Part shown: in pieces, positions 35,601-46,690 of the stretch
Position numbering within the stretch: the stretch's first letter is position 1
Layout of the letters: every line of letters begins with the position of its first letter
Source: Emmonsiellopsis sp. PD_33
Taxonomy: Eukaryota > Ascomycota > Eurotiomycetes > Onygenales > Ajellomycetaceae
Direction: 5' to 3'
Assembly: GCA_032988165.1 (NCBI GenBank)
Contig: JANTQF010000064.1
Location: forward strand, 1 to 64,000
DNA: 64,000 bases
Program-made: the position numbers and the translations under genes
The notes under the pieces: model-generated
What the model saw: only the letters and a program-made list of their open reading frames with translations
Database searches by the model: none
What the model was told of the DNA's origin: nothing

Positions 35601-36663
35601 ATCCAAGACCACCAAGAGCATATGCGGACCGGACGATGATGGGATAGCCAACCTTCTCAGCGGCCTCCAATGCCTCATCGACGCTGTTAACGGCGACGGA
35701 CTCCGCAATTGGGATATCAATTTCGTTCAGGGCCTTGGCGAATAGATCACGATCCTCACTGGTCTCCAGGGTCTTGATGCTAGTTCCGAGAACCTTGACT
35801 CCATATCGGTCAAAAATACCCATGCGGTTCATCTGAACACCCAAATTGAGACCGGTCTGACCACCAAAAGTCAGGAAAATACCGTCGGGCTGTTCCCGCT
35901 CAATCACATGAGTCACATATTCTGGTGTAACAGGGAGATAGTAAACTTCGTCCGCAAGTTTGTGGTCGGTCTGGATAGTGGCAATGTTGGGGTTAATCAG
36001 GACGGATTTGACACCGGCCTCCTTGAGGGCTTTGAGAGCTTGGGAACCTGTTCAAAGCATTAGATCGTTAGCAATTGGGCGCTACTTGAAGCTCAGATCC
36101 CGTCCCGTAGAGCGTCCCCATCCTATCGTAAAACCGGGCAATTGAGCCGCAAGAAGCTTCAGAAAGCTTCATCCGAAGCATATTCGAAGCCCAACACCCC
36201 TCATCTACCAGTTTCAACCCTCCCTTACACCCGCCTACGCTCTCTACTCCCACTCCCACACCGCAAACTTACCAGAGTAATCAAACTCTCCCGCCTGTCC
36301 AATACTCAACCCACCACTCCCAATAACCAGCACCTTCTTAACATCAACCAGCTCGCCCGCGCCCTGAATAGCGCCGCTGGCCATATAAGCCTTTGCGCTG
36401 GGCGCCTCCTGGCCCGCCGGCGTCACGGCAGCCAGCTTCTTCAACGAGCTCGAAAACGACCGCGCATTCCTCCATGACGGCAATTGCTTCTGGGCAGCAG
36501 AGATCGATAGCGAGCGGGTATTTAGCACCGTTTTCGACGAGACCTGGGCGGTGGAGAATGCGCGGACGGACGGGCCGGCGTGGCTGACTTCAGAGGCGAA
36601 GCATCGCTGTCGCAGCAAGGAGGAGACCAGTCGCTGCCCGCCGCATCGGGCTGGGAAAGCCAT
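32626..36663 (-). CDS. Carbamoyl-phosphate synthase, arginine-specific, large chain (mitochondrial)
   Basis: The enzyme makes carbamoyl phosphate from ammonia, bicarbonate and two ATP for arginine synthesis, with the glutaminase small chain as partner. Exons 36663-36273, 36047-34366, 34187-32811 and 32736-32626 join to 1186 aa, the expected size. The Arg/Ser-rich, acid-poor first 90 residues ([22 protein letters not shown]) look like a mitochondrial presequence. The first carbamate domain starts [34 protein letters not shown] and [12 protein letters not shown] are ATP-grasp marks. The second half has [24 protein letters not shown] and [14 protein letters not shown]. The C-terminal allosteric-type domain ends FVGGKNLL. 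The third exon can only be joined in frame if the second intron ends in CG rather than AG (listed separately), directly before [12 protein letters not shown], a segment conserved in all CPSases. Function is otherwise secure. Confidence 0.95.
34188..34365 (-). other. CPSase intron with GTAAGT donor and non-AG (CG) 3' end
   Basis: On the gene strand the intron begins GTAAGT, has a GCTAAC branch-like site, then eight C and a G directly before TTTAACCCCGAA. The only AGs inside (after GTCT and after AACA) would each lead to an early stop. The frame and the conserved VMVN/FNPET junction require the boundary after the G. Confidence 0.75.
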
Positions 36664-37222
36664 TGGGGGCCGCTGCGCTGCGCCTAGCGCAGGTGGAAAA
36701 TGAGAGGATGGAGTTGGAGGGGAAGGGGAGGGCGGGAGGGCGGAGGGGTCGAGGCGCTGAGGTGGTTGGTGTGGTGGTGGTGGTGAGGGTTGGAGAAGTT
36801 GGGGTTGAAGATATCGCCAACTTTTTTTTTCGTTGGGTCTTGTTTGGCTTTTTTAAGGTTTTCCTGCCCTGGCCTTGGGTTCGGGGGGTTTTATGGGCGG
36901 TTAGCGCCTATGACTCACTCCGGGACCACCACAATTCTACCGGGAAAAATTCACAGGTCTGATATTGTTTGGCTGCGGGACTGTGGAGTCCAGCTTTCAA
37001 GAATGATTACTTATTCAAGGGTATCTCGTAAATTGGTTGAGCCAAATCTCTATGTTCGTGGACAGGGCATCAACACAGACCTACTAGTAACTATGGGAAT
37101 CTATCTTAGTTAACCATTACAATCCAAACCACTTTCTCCAGACATCCGTTGCCAATGGGTTTGCTCTGAAATGTGCCATTCTCGAGGATATGAATCACTC
37201 TCCAAAGCTGCTGGGCCAGGTT
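36664..37222. promoter_or_regulatory. CPSase promoter and 3' flank of the coiled-coil gene
   Basis: This 559 bp stretch has no supportable gene. It contains a GGTGGTGGTGGTGAGG tract near 36771 and GGTTAGCGCC at 36899-36908, immediately followed by TATGACTCA. The TGACTC core resembles general amino-acid control (Gcn4/CpcA) sites, which would suit an arginine-pathway gene (inference). Confidence 0.5.
36899..36915 (+). promoter_or_regulatory. GGTTAGCGCC plus adjacent TGACTCA (Gcn4/CpcA-like) site
   Basis: The decamer at 36899-36908 is identical to that at 24341. The adjoining TGACTCA is the classical core bound by Gcn4/CpcA bZIP factors that induce amino-acid genes on starvation. It lies about 240 bp before the CPSase start. 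Confidence 0.5.
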
Positions 37223-38842
37223 TTACCCATCCCCAACTCCAACTTTCCCATTCAACCCCGACCAGGGACCCTTTGGTCGTCTCTCTACCCGCCCATGACG
37301 CCCTCTATTCCTACCCAGCCTCGTCTCTAAAGCCCATATATCCCCTTCATCCGCTCTTTCATTGTCCATAGCCGTCGCCTCATCGTAGTCCTGGTTCATG
37401 AGCTCGTACATTTCCTTGAGAATATCTTCTGCATTCCGCGCGCTCTCATTTCCGTCGTTAATCCTCTCTTCGATATATTCATTCGTAGCATTTCTTGCTT
37501 CGTTGGCGGCAAACGACCAGGCTTCTGCGCGTGTGACAATCTCTGAAACACCATTCGGGCTCGTCGGGCTCGCTAGGAGCGAGGAACGACGGTTTATAGC
37601 CGCAACAGCATTCTTAAATCGGGGTTGCCTCGCTAGAATGGGGTACTCGGGAAGCAAATGACTCTCCTCTTGCAACCGGTCAAGCATCCGACACGTCGTC
37701 CACCTTTCTTTGGCCAAGATAGCTGATAGATATGACTTCTGGAGTGACGGGGTTTTCTGCGTTTTCGAAAGTGGCAATAAATGACCACTAACATAGGGAA
37801 ACAATAAGGCAAGATCTGGCGTGGGAGTGTTTGAGGCTCTCTCCCGAGGTTCAAGGCTTGGTTGGGGTGACTGAGAACCGGTGGTGAGTGGCTGTGAAGC
37901 TACAGAAACTGCAGATAGCAAAGCCCTTCGAGCGTCAACGTAGGCGGCATACTGTTCTTGAATCATATACTTTGTTTGTTCCAAGTATTGTGTACTGTCC
38001 GCATTGGAAGCGCCGAGGTTTGCTTGGTCCACAGCAGTATCGCCTTCGTCCGCTGAGGAAGACACAACAAGTTTATCCTCTACCCAACGTACCAATTCAC
38101 TATGGGTACGTCTTAGGGCGTCCAATTTGGCGCTGGTTGAAAGAGCTTCACGGTTCTCTCCCTGCCGTTGGCTTTTCAATTTGTTGACGAGCTCCTTTTC
38201 GATATCTGCCTGGTTTTTCGCACGAAGCACAGCTCTCTCCAAGTCATGAAGAAGCGCTTCCACATCCTTCTCTCGCTCACCAGAGCTACCCGAAACCGAG
38301 CTAAGCTTCACCGCCAAGTTTTGCGTTGTCTGACGAGAGAGGTTTTGCTCCTGGGCAAGCGCGAGATAATCAGCCTTGCCCGCCTCCATATTGTTTAACC
38401 TTTCCAAATAATGTTGGAATATCTGCATCTTTCCATGCTCTCGACGGCTTCGTAGTAGTGACAGGTAGGTTTGCAATTCTCCACCCTTCTTGTCGGGATC
38501 CTGATCGCTAGATTGGATGTCTCGCTTCTGAGAAGCGACTCCTTGAAGTAGTTCATGATACTCTCTTTTCGCAGCTATGTTAGCCTGTAGAGCTTTGAGG
38601 TATTGGGCGCGCAGGCCATTGTTCAATTCCGGCGGGATGCGCTTCACATTGGTTGCATTATGCGGCGCGTAGAGGGCTATGTGCGATACGGGAGAGTCGT
38701 CAGAGAAATCAATTTGGGCCTGGAGATACAGAGTTAATGCCCGTCGTATCTGGAGAGTCTCTTGCCGAGACTTTATATATGGGAGGATTGGTTTGGCGAA
38801 CTGAGGGGGCAGCGTCTCGGTGGGCTGTTGGACGCGAGCCAT
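37223..38842 (-). CDS. Coiled-coil protein of unknown function
   Basis: A single exon encodes 539 aa, starting MARVQQPTETLPPQFAKPIL. I do not recognise a named family. Residues 1-110 are helical with a conserved-looking YIKSRQETLQIRRALTLYL segment. About 85-260 is predicted coiled coil (Gln/Glu/Lys-rich, LKALQANIAAKREYHELLQG). A Leu-rich stretch near 345-420 (LALLFPYVSGHLLPLSKTQK) follows, and a charged C terminus (RNAEDILKEMYELMNQDYDE) ends in a Gly/Arg-rich tail. The overall look is that of a structural or microtubule-linked protein such as an augmin/HAUS-type subunit, but this is only a guess from shape. The start is the first ATG of the frame (38842). Confidence 0.8.
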   Translation of the reverse strand: MARVQQPTETLPPQFAKPILPYIKSRQETLQIRRALTLYLQAQIDFSDDSPVSHIALYAPHNATNVKRIPPELNNGLRAQYLKALQANIAAKREYHELLQGVASQKRDIQSSDQDPDKKGGELQTYLSLLRSRREHGKMQIFQHYLERLNNMEAGKADYLALAQEQNLSRQTTQNLAVKLSSVSGSSGEREKDVEALLHDLERAVLRAKNQADIEKELVNKLKSQRQGENREALSTSAKLDALRRTHSELVRWVEDKLVVSSSADEGDTAVDQANLGASNADSTQYLEQTKYMIQEQYAAYVDARRALLSAVSVASQPLTTGSQSPQPSLEPRERASNTPTPDLALLFPYVSGHLLPLSKTQKTPSLQKSYLSAILAKERWTTCRMLDRLQEESHLLPEYPILARQPRFKNAVAAINRRSSLLASPTSPNGVSEIVTRAEAWSFAANEARNATNEYIEERINDGNESARNAEDILKEMYELMNQDYDEATAMDNERADEGDIWALETRLGRNRGRHGRVERRPKGPWSGLNGKVGVGDG

Positions 38843-40933
38843 CCCCAAGAAATATTCGGGTAAAATGGTATGTCAGGGGGTTACGCCATAAGCACACAGC
38901 CTGGCCTGACAAGAAATGAGAATAAACTATGAATAAACTCGTTCTTCACGATGTAAATATCGAATTGACACCGGAGGTTGAGATTGACGTTGATGTTGAG
39001 TTGAGGCTGATTGTGGTGGTCTTGCCTCTTTCGGCAACTCTCAACCTCGCTTCTTGGCGACATCTCCAACCTCAACCTCCCTCACCGCTTCAACTTCAAC
39101 TTCGCCGTCAACTTCTCTCGCGAAGGATCGAGGAGACATATCTCAGAGTCGGTGGTTAGCGCAACCATGGCTCTATCTCTGGCCTCGCTCAAGCGATAGC
39201 TGGCCCAACTGTCTTGCCTTCACGAACGCGACCAGCCAGTCATGATTTGCCCCTCGACTAACAGCTTGCAAGCCTGTCTTCCACACTGCTTTTTATCTCA
39301 CTTCTGGGACTGGGCCTGTGGGAAATTGGGAATCCATTCATTTGGTTGACCTGTGAGTTTTATGCAGCCAAGACATCTGTCACATCGAACTAAACGCGTG
39401 TCTAATTACGACATGAGCGGAGATATCATCATACCTGCCAGCCCTTCCAATAACGCCCAAGAACTAATTCCACACCGGATGCGCCTGGATAGCTTCAGCC
39501 CTGCCTGCAAGAATTGTGTTTCCACGCACTTGAAAACGTGTAATGTCCGCCAGCCCAGACCATGATCTATCTACTATGTCGAGAGAGGGATACTATATAG
39601 AGACTAGGCCATGGTGACAATTTTGGGAATGTTGCAACGCGGCAATCTGCATCCTGAGGTTACGCGATCTTGCAGAAACTGCACCCCAACTTGAATGTTT
39701 CCCCTCCACTCCGAACTTTTCGTGATAGCCTGTCGATCATTTTTTTGGTTGGCAGCAAGAGATCTGGGTTTTCATCATAAGCTTGCTGCTAGTGGTCCAC
39801 GTATTATTGGGCTCGCCACCCTCCTGGAGCGTTGTTGACGAGCCTCCTCTGCTTCTATCATCTATGCATCTCTTTTTTCTTGGCAACCACCTCAGTCCTC
39901 CGGCCTTCTACTAGTGATAAATTGGTAGGATAATGTACCCAAAGGATTCTTAACCGTGACTGACTTTCCCGTTGCGAGTTCTGTACATGTCAAAACTACT
40001 TCATTTTTGCGCCTCTGCTAAAAGTTTAGCGTGGTTGATGCTTGAACTCTCCAGGCAATGCGCACAATAACCCTACAGGACAGCAGGGCTGTATCTCGTG
40101 CAGCCTAGTCTGTGCTTCCTCTGGGCATTTTCGTTTATCTGGATGAGACGTGGGGATGAAGTTTTTAGCGTGCTTGTTCCCCAGTGGCGCTGGAACTATT
40201 GGTCCAACTATCCCCAACTCCTTATATTTCCTTTTTCGCTTGAATCACTCCTGTTTTCCAAATTGCTCCAGTGGCAAATTGTTGCAATTTGAACGAGTCA
40301 ACTCAGCCACTGCCGTCCCGTCACACTTTTTTTGGTTGGTTCGTCGAATTTATCGTCGGTAAATGGCTCTTGCAGTGGAGGCCCATAGCTGGCATGGGAG
40401 AGCCACATCTAGCAATTGGTTATTCGGAGATCTCATCTGAGTTTTAAAAACCCCCTGCTTGCTAGTGCTTTGTGTTGTCATTATTCCCCTCTGTTGGCAG
40501 CCAATCTTCAATGGGCACCATGACGCTAAGGGGTATCTCCCAGACCGATCTATGTGCTACCCGAAAGTTAACCTGGCCTTGGGCTGCCATTTAAAGGAAA
40601 CAAGGGGCGCAACAAAATCACAAGTTGGCCCAGTCCCTGTGAAAATTCGTACTCGAGAAAGTGAACCATTCAATCTCAATTTGTTGTACAGAGTACAGAT
40701 TCACCGTTGCATTCACCACGACCGGTTCGTTTCTAGAGACATTGTGTTATCAAGGGGCACGCCTCCTATCGAGCCCTCCAAACTCGGCAACACCATAAAC
40801 GACCACCTTGGAATCCTCCCTCGACTTCTTTAATCGAGATAAAGAAAAACTTTGGTCCCATCGAGCTACATCTCAAGGCAAGATCGAGATCAAATTTCAC
40901 TCTGGTAAGCAACAAGAGAACAAAAGTCCAATT
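38843..40933. other. 2.1 kb gene-free interval
   Basis: The interval begins with the promoter of the minus-strand coiled-coil gene; GGTTAGCGC lies at 39154-39162. Imperfect AACCTCAACCTC-type hexamer repeats occur near 39040-39110. The rest is mixed composition without a recognisable frame. The last 130 bases stay open in frame with the next gene but lack an ATG. Confidence 0.5.
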
Positions 40934-41839
40934 ATGCAGCGCATTGACGATCGCCTTGCTCGCCATGATCTCAAGCTCTCATCGAGCGAAGCACTCCTCT
41001 CTAGGAGATACAGACGTTCCATGACACCGGGAATGGACCCTTCAGAACTTTCCATCGTCACAGTTCAGCTTTCCGGCACAGAAGGGAAGCATCTCCCATC
41101 CCGAACCGGGTCCCCGCAGACCACCACTATTAGATTTGCCGATTCGCTACCTGTTCGGCATCCCGAGAAGCTGCGCACACGGCTAGAAAATCCATATGCT
41201 CCTCCGGGGCATCATTACTACAACCCGCATCCTCATGTCCAGTCTATGATTGTTCGGAAGACGAGAAGTTTCGCGCCGCCCCCACTTTCTCCCGAATTAT
41301 CCTCCCGAAGTATCACGCCTTCTCCCACCCCATCTCAAAAACCATTACCTCCTTGTCCGCAAGAGCCAAGCAGGCACGGAGGGAACCGTACGAGAGAATT
41401 AAAAGTCGTAAACCAGCCCACTCCTCCCGAGTCGGTCTCTAGCGACGACAATAGCAGTGGCAATCGACCAAGAGAAACCACAACCCCCACCAAGAGTGAA
41501 CTACCTACCGAATCCGAATCTACTAGCAAAGTTCAAGAGAAAAAAGCAGCAGCGGTCAAACAACTATCTCGACCCAAGAAGCGAGATCCCCTCATCCCAC
41601 CGCTTACTAAAGTCCATTTCTCCTGCTACCAATCACATCGTTATTTCGCGTCGTCAAACAATGCTCTCTATCCGGTACCATGCATGACGTGTCTGAAATC
41701 CGACCAACAAATCCGCTGGCGATGTACGTTTTGTTGTCTTCGAATTTGCGGCGAGTGCATGCAGACAATTCGGAAGTGTGAACGGCGGTCATTGAAGGAG
41801 CTCATGGAATGCCTCTTACGGGAGCTGGAGGCCGCTTGA
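40934..41839 (+). CDS. Uncharacterised protein with Cys-rich C-terminal zinc-binding-like domain
   Basis: A single exon encodes 301 aa from the first ATG (MQRIDDRLARHDLKL). Residues 1-215 are disordered: Pro/Ser/Thr/Arg-rich with phosphorylation-like SP/TP sites. The last 75 residues form a compact Cys-rich region: SC, CMTC, RCTFCCLRIC, GECM, KC, preceded by VHFSCYQSH. The C-x2-C pairs suggest two bound zinc ions in a RING- or PHD-like arrangement, but the spacing matches no family I can name. The end of the protein is helical (RSLKELMECLLRELEAA). The frame is open upstream to 40808 without an ATG, so an extra 5' exon is possible. Confidence 0.75.
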   Translation: MQRIDDRLARHDLKLSSSEALLSRRYRRSMTPGMDPSELSIVTVQLSGTEGKHLPSRTGSPQTTTIRFADSLPVRHPEKLRTRLENPYAPPGHHYYNPHPHVQSMIVRKTRSFAPPPLSPELSSRSITPSPTPSQKPLPPCPQEPSRHGGNRTRELKVVNQPTPPESVSSDDNSSGNRPRETTTPTKSELPTESESTSKVQEKKAAAVKQLSRPKKRDPLIPPLTKVHFSCYQSHRYFASSNNALYPVPCMTCLKSDQQIRWRCTFCCLRICGECMQTIRKCERRSLKELMECLLRELEAA

Positions 41840-43066
41840 TTTTTTTTGTCTTCCCTGCATGCCCGCTGATTTTCTTTCTCTCGTCGACCTTTTGTTGATT
41901 CGCGGTTTATTAATAAGAATACTTAATATCGAGGGGCGGGGCGGGGCAGAACTATAACGGAAACAGTTGGGAATGGCAGAGTCCTTATTCCCATTGTTCT
42001 CGGGTTCCTGGTTTTTCAGGTGCACGGCACGGAGATCAGATCGAGTCGAATCGAAGAAAATACCAACGGAAACCACGTTCGCGAAAGTTCGATTCCCCAG
42101 CGGCGCATTTTACTTGGTCTTGGGATATCTCACACGTGGCGTTTACAGGCGTTGGGTTATGGCGGTTCTCGGTTTCCACAAAAAAAGGAATTTTTACGAC
42201 AAAAGGGGGAAATCGGAGATACGTCTATGGGCGTGGATGAACTTGAGCTTTCCTTCGACAAGACGCCCGGTTTTGGGTTTTAACTTTCTCTTAACTCCTA
42301 CCCCTTACTCCTACAATATCCCCTTTTCATTGTTCTTTTTTCACGATCGCTTATTTTGCCTTACCCCATTTGACTGATACATGTTTTTCCGAAGATATTC
42401 CCTTGGATACTTATAATACCCACCCCCATGCATGCCATCCAGCGCGTTACTCTTCCTGGCTTATTTTTCATTAAAATTGATTGATATTGGGTTTTAACCC
42501 TACAGTTTGACGCTTTTATTGTCTTACCCCATAATATGACGTTAATACCTAAGATTCATATGATATGTATTGGGCAATAGAGACGCTCCTCCTTTCTTTT
42601 CTAATTTACTTGAGAGAGATGATCGAGAGATAAACCGCTTCCTACAGTGCTAACAAGGGTTCAAATGAAACCTTAGAAAAGGGGCGAAAGTTATCCATAA
42701 CAGCTAAACACGCGAGTAGGGTCCAACTATTCTTGGATAATAGGATACCTAAGTAGAAGTACGAGGCCGATTAAAAACCGCGAGGATTTGCCTGGTCGAC
42801 AATGGAATACATACATAGATGCTGCTCCCTCTCTGTCATCTCGCACTCCTCCGCTGCCAACCCTGTTCCTTCCGCATTTCCGTAGCTTCCCATCCAGGCC
42901 CCGGGCCTCCCCCATCCAACCTCTCGCTATCATCCGTTGAACATCATCCACAACCTTCAACACCAATACCTCACCCTCTTTGAGTGTCCCACTACATATC
43001 CCACAGGAGACAGATCGTTCTCCTAGCCCCTTTCCCAGAAATCGAGCCAACGGTACACTAGGACCA
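41840..43066. other. 1.2 kb interval
   Basis: No supportable gene. After a T-rich 3' flank there are short low-complexity frames at 41967-42377. A C/T-rich stretch at 42820-43060 is probably the leader of the next gene. Confidence 0.5.
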
Positions 43067-44103
43067 ATGTCAGGGAGGCACTATGGGAGCCGTGGTGGCA
43101 GTGAGAGGAAATGGGTATGTACTAGATCAGCGCTACTCATATATCGTGTAATGTAGCGTTGGGAACCGCTAATGAAAAATGATTCTTAGGGGGTGAGGAG
43201 TGCGCATAGTGGTGGCCACAGCAATGGGTATGCCAATGGATACAACAGTGGTTACAACAATGGCTACGGCGGAGGTACAAGTGGGGGGAGTGCTAGCAGC
43301 GCCAACGCTCAGTCTGTACAGCACGGGCAGCACGGACGGGACGCATATGCAGGGTATGTACATACATACAGTGCATGAATGCATGAACGCATGTTCACTT
43401 CCTCCTCCCCCTATCCCGGTAAGATGCGGGTTTACGCATCTGTCTCTTGTCTCAGCTCAGATGTGACAGAGGGATAGGGGCAGGTGACAGGGCAGCACAG
43501 CACATGTGCATCGTATTCGGCCCTGTTTGGAATCTAATTTCTCTCCTTCTTGAAAAAAATATTATGCCGGTGTTTCCGCGGCTGTAGCTAACGATTTTTC
43601 CTGTCTTCTCAAATAGGGAGAGCTATGCTACGAAACCCTCTGCACCCCAGCACAAAGACAACTCGCCTAGCAACTCTAAGATGGCCAAGGACGGATGGGG
43701 TGATCGTGGGACCTTCCTAAAATCATATGGGTTGAAGATGACTCCTGAGGGTTTCGAGGAGGGAAAGCGGATTCTTGATGCGTTTCGAGAGGCTGATGAA
43801 GGGAAGTACAGGAATGGAAATCAGGGTGATAGCGACAATGGTGATCGGAGTCGTGGTAACAGCGGGGATCAGGGAGAAAGTCGAGACGCAGAGTCCAATG
43901 CGCCTTACGTCGCTTATCGGTGCTCAAATGGCGACGGGAGCACTAGGGGTGAAAGGGACGATGATGACTGTTATAGTGGGGACCCCAATGTCGAAGAATA
44001 TGCGGATGATGGGAATTATGGTGATGACGGGTACTTTGATGATGGTGCAGATTATGGTGACGATGGGGGCTGTGGAGACTACGAAAATAGCTGGGATTAT
44101 TGA
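43067..44103 (+). CDS. Gly/Ser/Asn-rich small protein with Asp/Gly/Tyr-rich tail
   Basis: Three exons, 43067-43114, 43190-43353 and 43617-44103 (GTATGT donors, TTAG and ATAG acceptors), join to 232 aa. The N-terminal part is a low-complexity GYANGYNSGYNNGYGGG repeat. The centre holds the only ordered segment, GWGDRGTFLKSYGLKMTPEG followed by FEEGKRILDAFREADEGK, which I recall as recurring in short uncharacterised Pezizomycotina proteins. The tail is rich in Asp, Gly and Tyr (NYGDDGYFDDGADYGDDGG). Composition suggests an intrinsically disordered protein able to self-associate. No function is assigned. Confidence 0.72.
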
Positions 44104-44898
44104 TGGTGACCAGCTAATGTGGCGTGAGGGATAGAGCCTGGAATGTGGAAGGGTTTGAGACAAGACATATTCATAAGGAGAATAGACGACGGGGAAAATG
44201 GCACTGCGTATGGAGACATCACTAATAGGAAGCAGGGGAGAGTTCGTGTGCCCTTTTCGAGATTGAAGTTGTGAGTCGTGTATGATTAGGGATTTAGATG
44301 ATAGTATCAAAAATTGACAATATGGTGGTGGAGCCAGTACGGACTCCAGTTTTGATCATCTTCCTTCTAGCTTGCCCAGTTACACCCGTGCCTTTATTCT
44401 GCGGGATTGCCCGCAAAACACGTCTTTGACATTGACAGGAATTGATGCTATTCGCTCGGCTCATTTCGGAGGTATGAAATGGTGATCCAGTCGCGTGGTA
44501 TGGGTAACATGTGCGTTGATATAAGCAAGACGCCGATAGTTAATGTCTTGAAAAGGATAGGAAGAGGCCGAGACGGCCCGATGATGATGGCATTGGGGAA
44601 ATTTTTGATTGGCGGGAAGGATGTCGAAGTATGAGAGACAAGCGTATGCATGCATTGGCAATCTCCTAGCAATACGCATGTCACCTAAGGGAGCAGGATT
44701 GACAATGGTTTGTAGCTGTTTCGACTCGAATCTGATCATCTCGAGTCAGGCAAAGTCATTTCGCAGTAAGCGGTGTAGGAGATTGTGCACTTGTCGTGTG
44801 AGCCTAGTTGAACGCGATAGGAGGAAATAAATGAGCCATGTATCATCTAAAACACCCAATCTAGCATAGAGATAAGGTGCAGCCTTGAGCTAGCTTTT
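44104..44898. other. Convergent interval
   Basis: This 795 bp stretch lies between two converging genes. No coding region is supportable; it should hold both 3' UTRs. Confidence 0.55.
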
Positions 44899-46195
44899 TC
44901 AGTCATGGTCCTCTTCCGAGAGACCCGGACAGCCTTCCATTTCATCAGTTTCGTACCGAAACTTACACCAGAAGCAGTACCGATACTTCTCGCGCAAGTA
45001 CATCACGATTTTGGATAATCGTTCCTGGGCACCTAGCGCATTGAAGGCTTCCAATTCCTCGTCTTCTTCATCCTCGCCCACTTCAGCTTCAAGAATATCG
45101 CCTTCTGCATTTCTGTCCAAGGCAAGTCTATCATCTGCGTCCATCGTAGAATCTTCATAAGTGGGCAAATTTTCAGTGTTTGGCATGAGCGACGGGTTTC
45201 GGGAGGAGAGGGACTGGTAGAGGCCACGACGGGCTTGTAGGTTACGCAGTTTCTCTTCACGAGCGCGAACTAGGCCGCGATAGAGGATGTTGATCTGGGA
45301 TGTTGGTTTAGTGTGGCGTTTTGGGCGAGTGCTGTGTGGGGAGGGCGGTGTGGAATCGCCCCTAGAGCTTTGCTGGTGAGCTCGTTCAAGTTCCGGTTGC
45401 ACTGAGACCTCTGTCTTGGCTTCGTTCTCTTCTTCGTGGTCCGCCTCTCCTTTCTCGGCCTCCTCAGCGTCTAATCTTTCTGCGACCTTTTGTGCGGCAT
45501 GGAACATCCCCTCTGCCCGCTTTTCTTCCCTTTCAAGCCGGACCCGCTCCCTAAAGTCAACCTCTTCTATCTTCACCCTCTTCGCTTCAAGCTCAGCTTC
45601 TTCTCTGAATTTCCGCTTCTTCTCAGTGTCCATCCCAATCCCTCCCCTATCATCCTTGACGACGACCTTCAAAGGTTCCGTAAGCCGTCGATTCCACTCA
45701 TCAACAGACGAGCCACGGTCTAGAGAGTCCTGTTTCCCAAGCGCGCTACCAGGCTTAAATCCTAATTTAGCCATCATCTGAAAACCTTTACTCGAAGGAT
45801 CGAGGGCGCTTGTAGCGAGGGCTTCATCTCTGCGGGCCGCCTCCGCAGCAGCCAACTCAGCCTTCGACGGGACGCGGGACTTTGCTTCGGACTGATTATA
45901 AGGAGCGTATACGAGGTCAGTAATTTGTCAGGTCATCATAGAGGTCCCGAATGTGGGCATGTTTGCTGTTGGCGTATTATAAATAAGCAGGGGCAGACGC
46001 GCGGTTGATTATAGCGGACCTAGGGCAACATACCTCTCTCTCTTTGCGACGCCGCATTTCACTATAAGTTTCCTTTCTTCCTGAAGGCTTGGGTGGCTCC
46101 ACGATGGTCATAGACATGTAGTCCTCTTCCTCCTCTTCATCATTGTTTTTGTTGCTTTGGCGCTCGCTGGCGCGTTTGGAAAATGTAGGCGGCAT
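44899..46195 (-). CDS. G-patch domain protein, GPATCH11-like
   Basis: Exons 46195-46034 and 45891-44899 (intron GTATGT...TCAG, phase 0) encode 384 aa. The N terminus has a Glu run and YMSMTIVEPP, then a basic RRRKERE helix. A G-patch (KGFQMMAKLGFKPGSALGK, about residues 75-95) follows; such motifs activate DEAH-box helicases in splicing or ribosome maturation. A charged helix with Glu/Lys repeats spans about 110-190. The C terminus carries the zinc-knuckle-like DUF4187 domain: IVMYLREKYRYCFWCKFRY with CPGLSEEDHD at the very end. The pairing of G-patch and DUF4187 is that of human GPATCH11 (CCDC75). A nuclear RNA-processing role is inferred from the family. Confidence 0.92.
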
Positions 46196-46690
46196 ATTGG
46201 CGGTAAGAGAGATGCAAGACGAATGTCATAAGAATTGGAGCATGAGCATATCCAAGTAATAATCTCCAGTTATCTATCTATCTTTCGATCATGTTCACTC
46301 TGGAGTTGATATAAAAATTCATGACGTCTGACGTCGCGTTAAGCGCGATCTCCCAAAACGGAAACTAACTATCTAAACCTCGGAAGGTCTTGGCGAGTCA
46401 TGTGACTTCTACCGCGCCAAGACTCCGCCTTCTTCTATCAAATTTCTCCTGAAAACATCCAACTAGTATAGTATTTTTTGACGAAGAGCGTTCCTACAAC
46501 ATCCCTCCAACAGATAGTTGCTTGGACTAAATGATGGATAAATAATCCTTTATTTCATGACATGTTGCCCCCCAACTCATCCCCTGAAAACCGTCGCAAT
46601 TTTGCACCCTATCTCCCATTCCTCCATTCCCTCCATTCATACTAGTAGTATGCAAGCGGAAAAAAGAGAAAAGAAAAAGCAAAGGCCAGT
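46196..46690. other. Promoter of the G-patch gene and 3' end of the dioxygenase gene
   Basis: This 495 bp stretch has no supportable gene. Short TCTATCTATC-type repeats lie near 46270. It marks the step from housekeeping genes to the accessory region. Confidence 0.5.

Noticed and set aside
42060..42110. GTTCGATTCCCC resembling a tRNA T-loop
   Set aside because: No A-box or cloverleaf can be drawn around it, so no tRNA is called.
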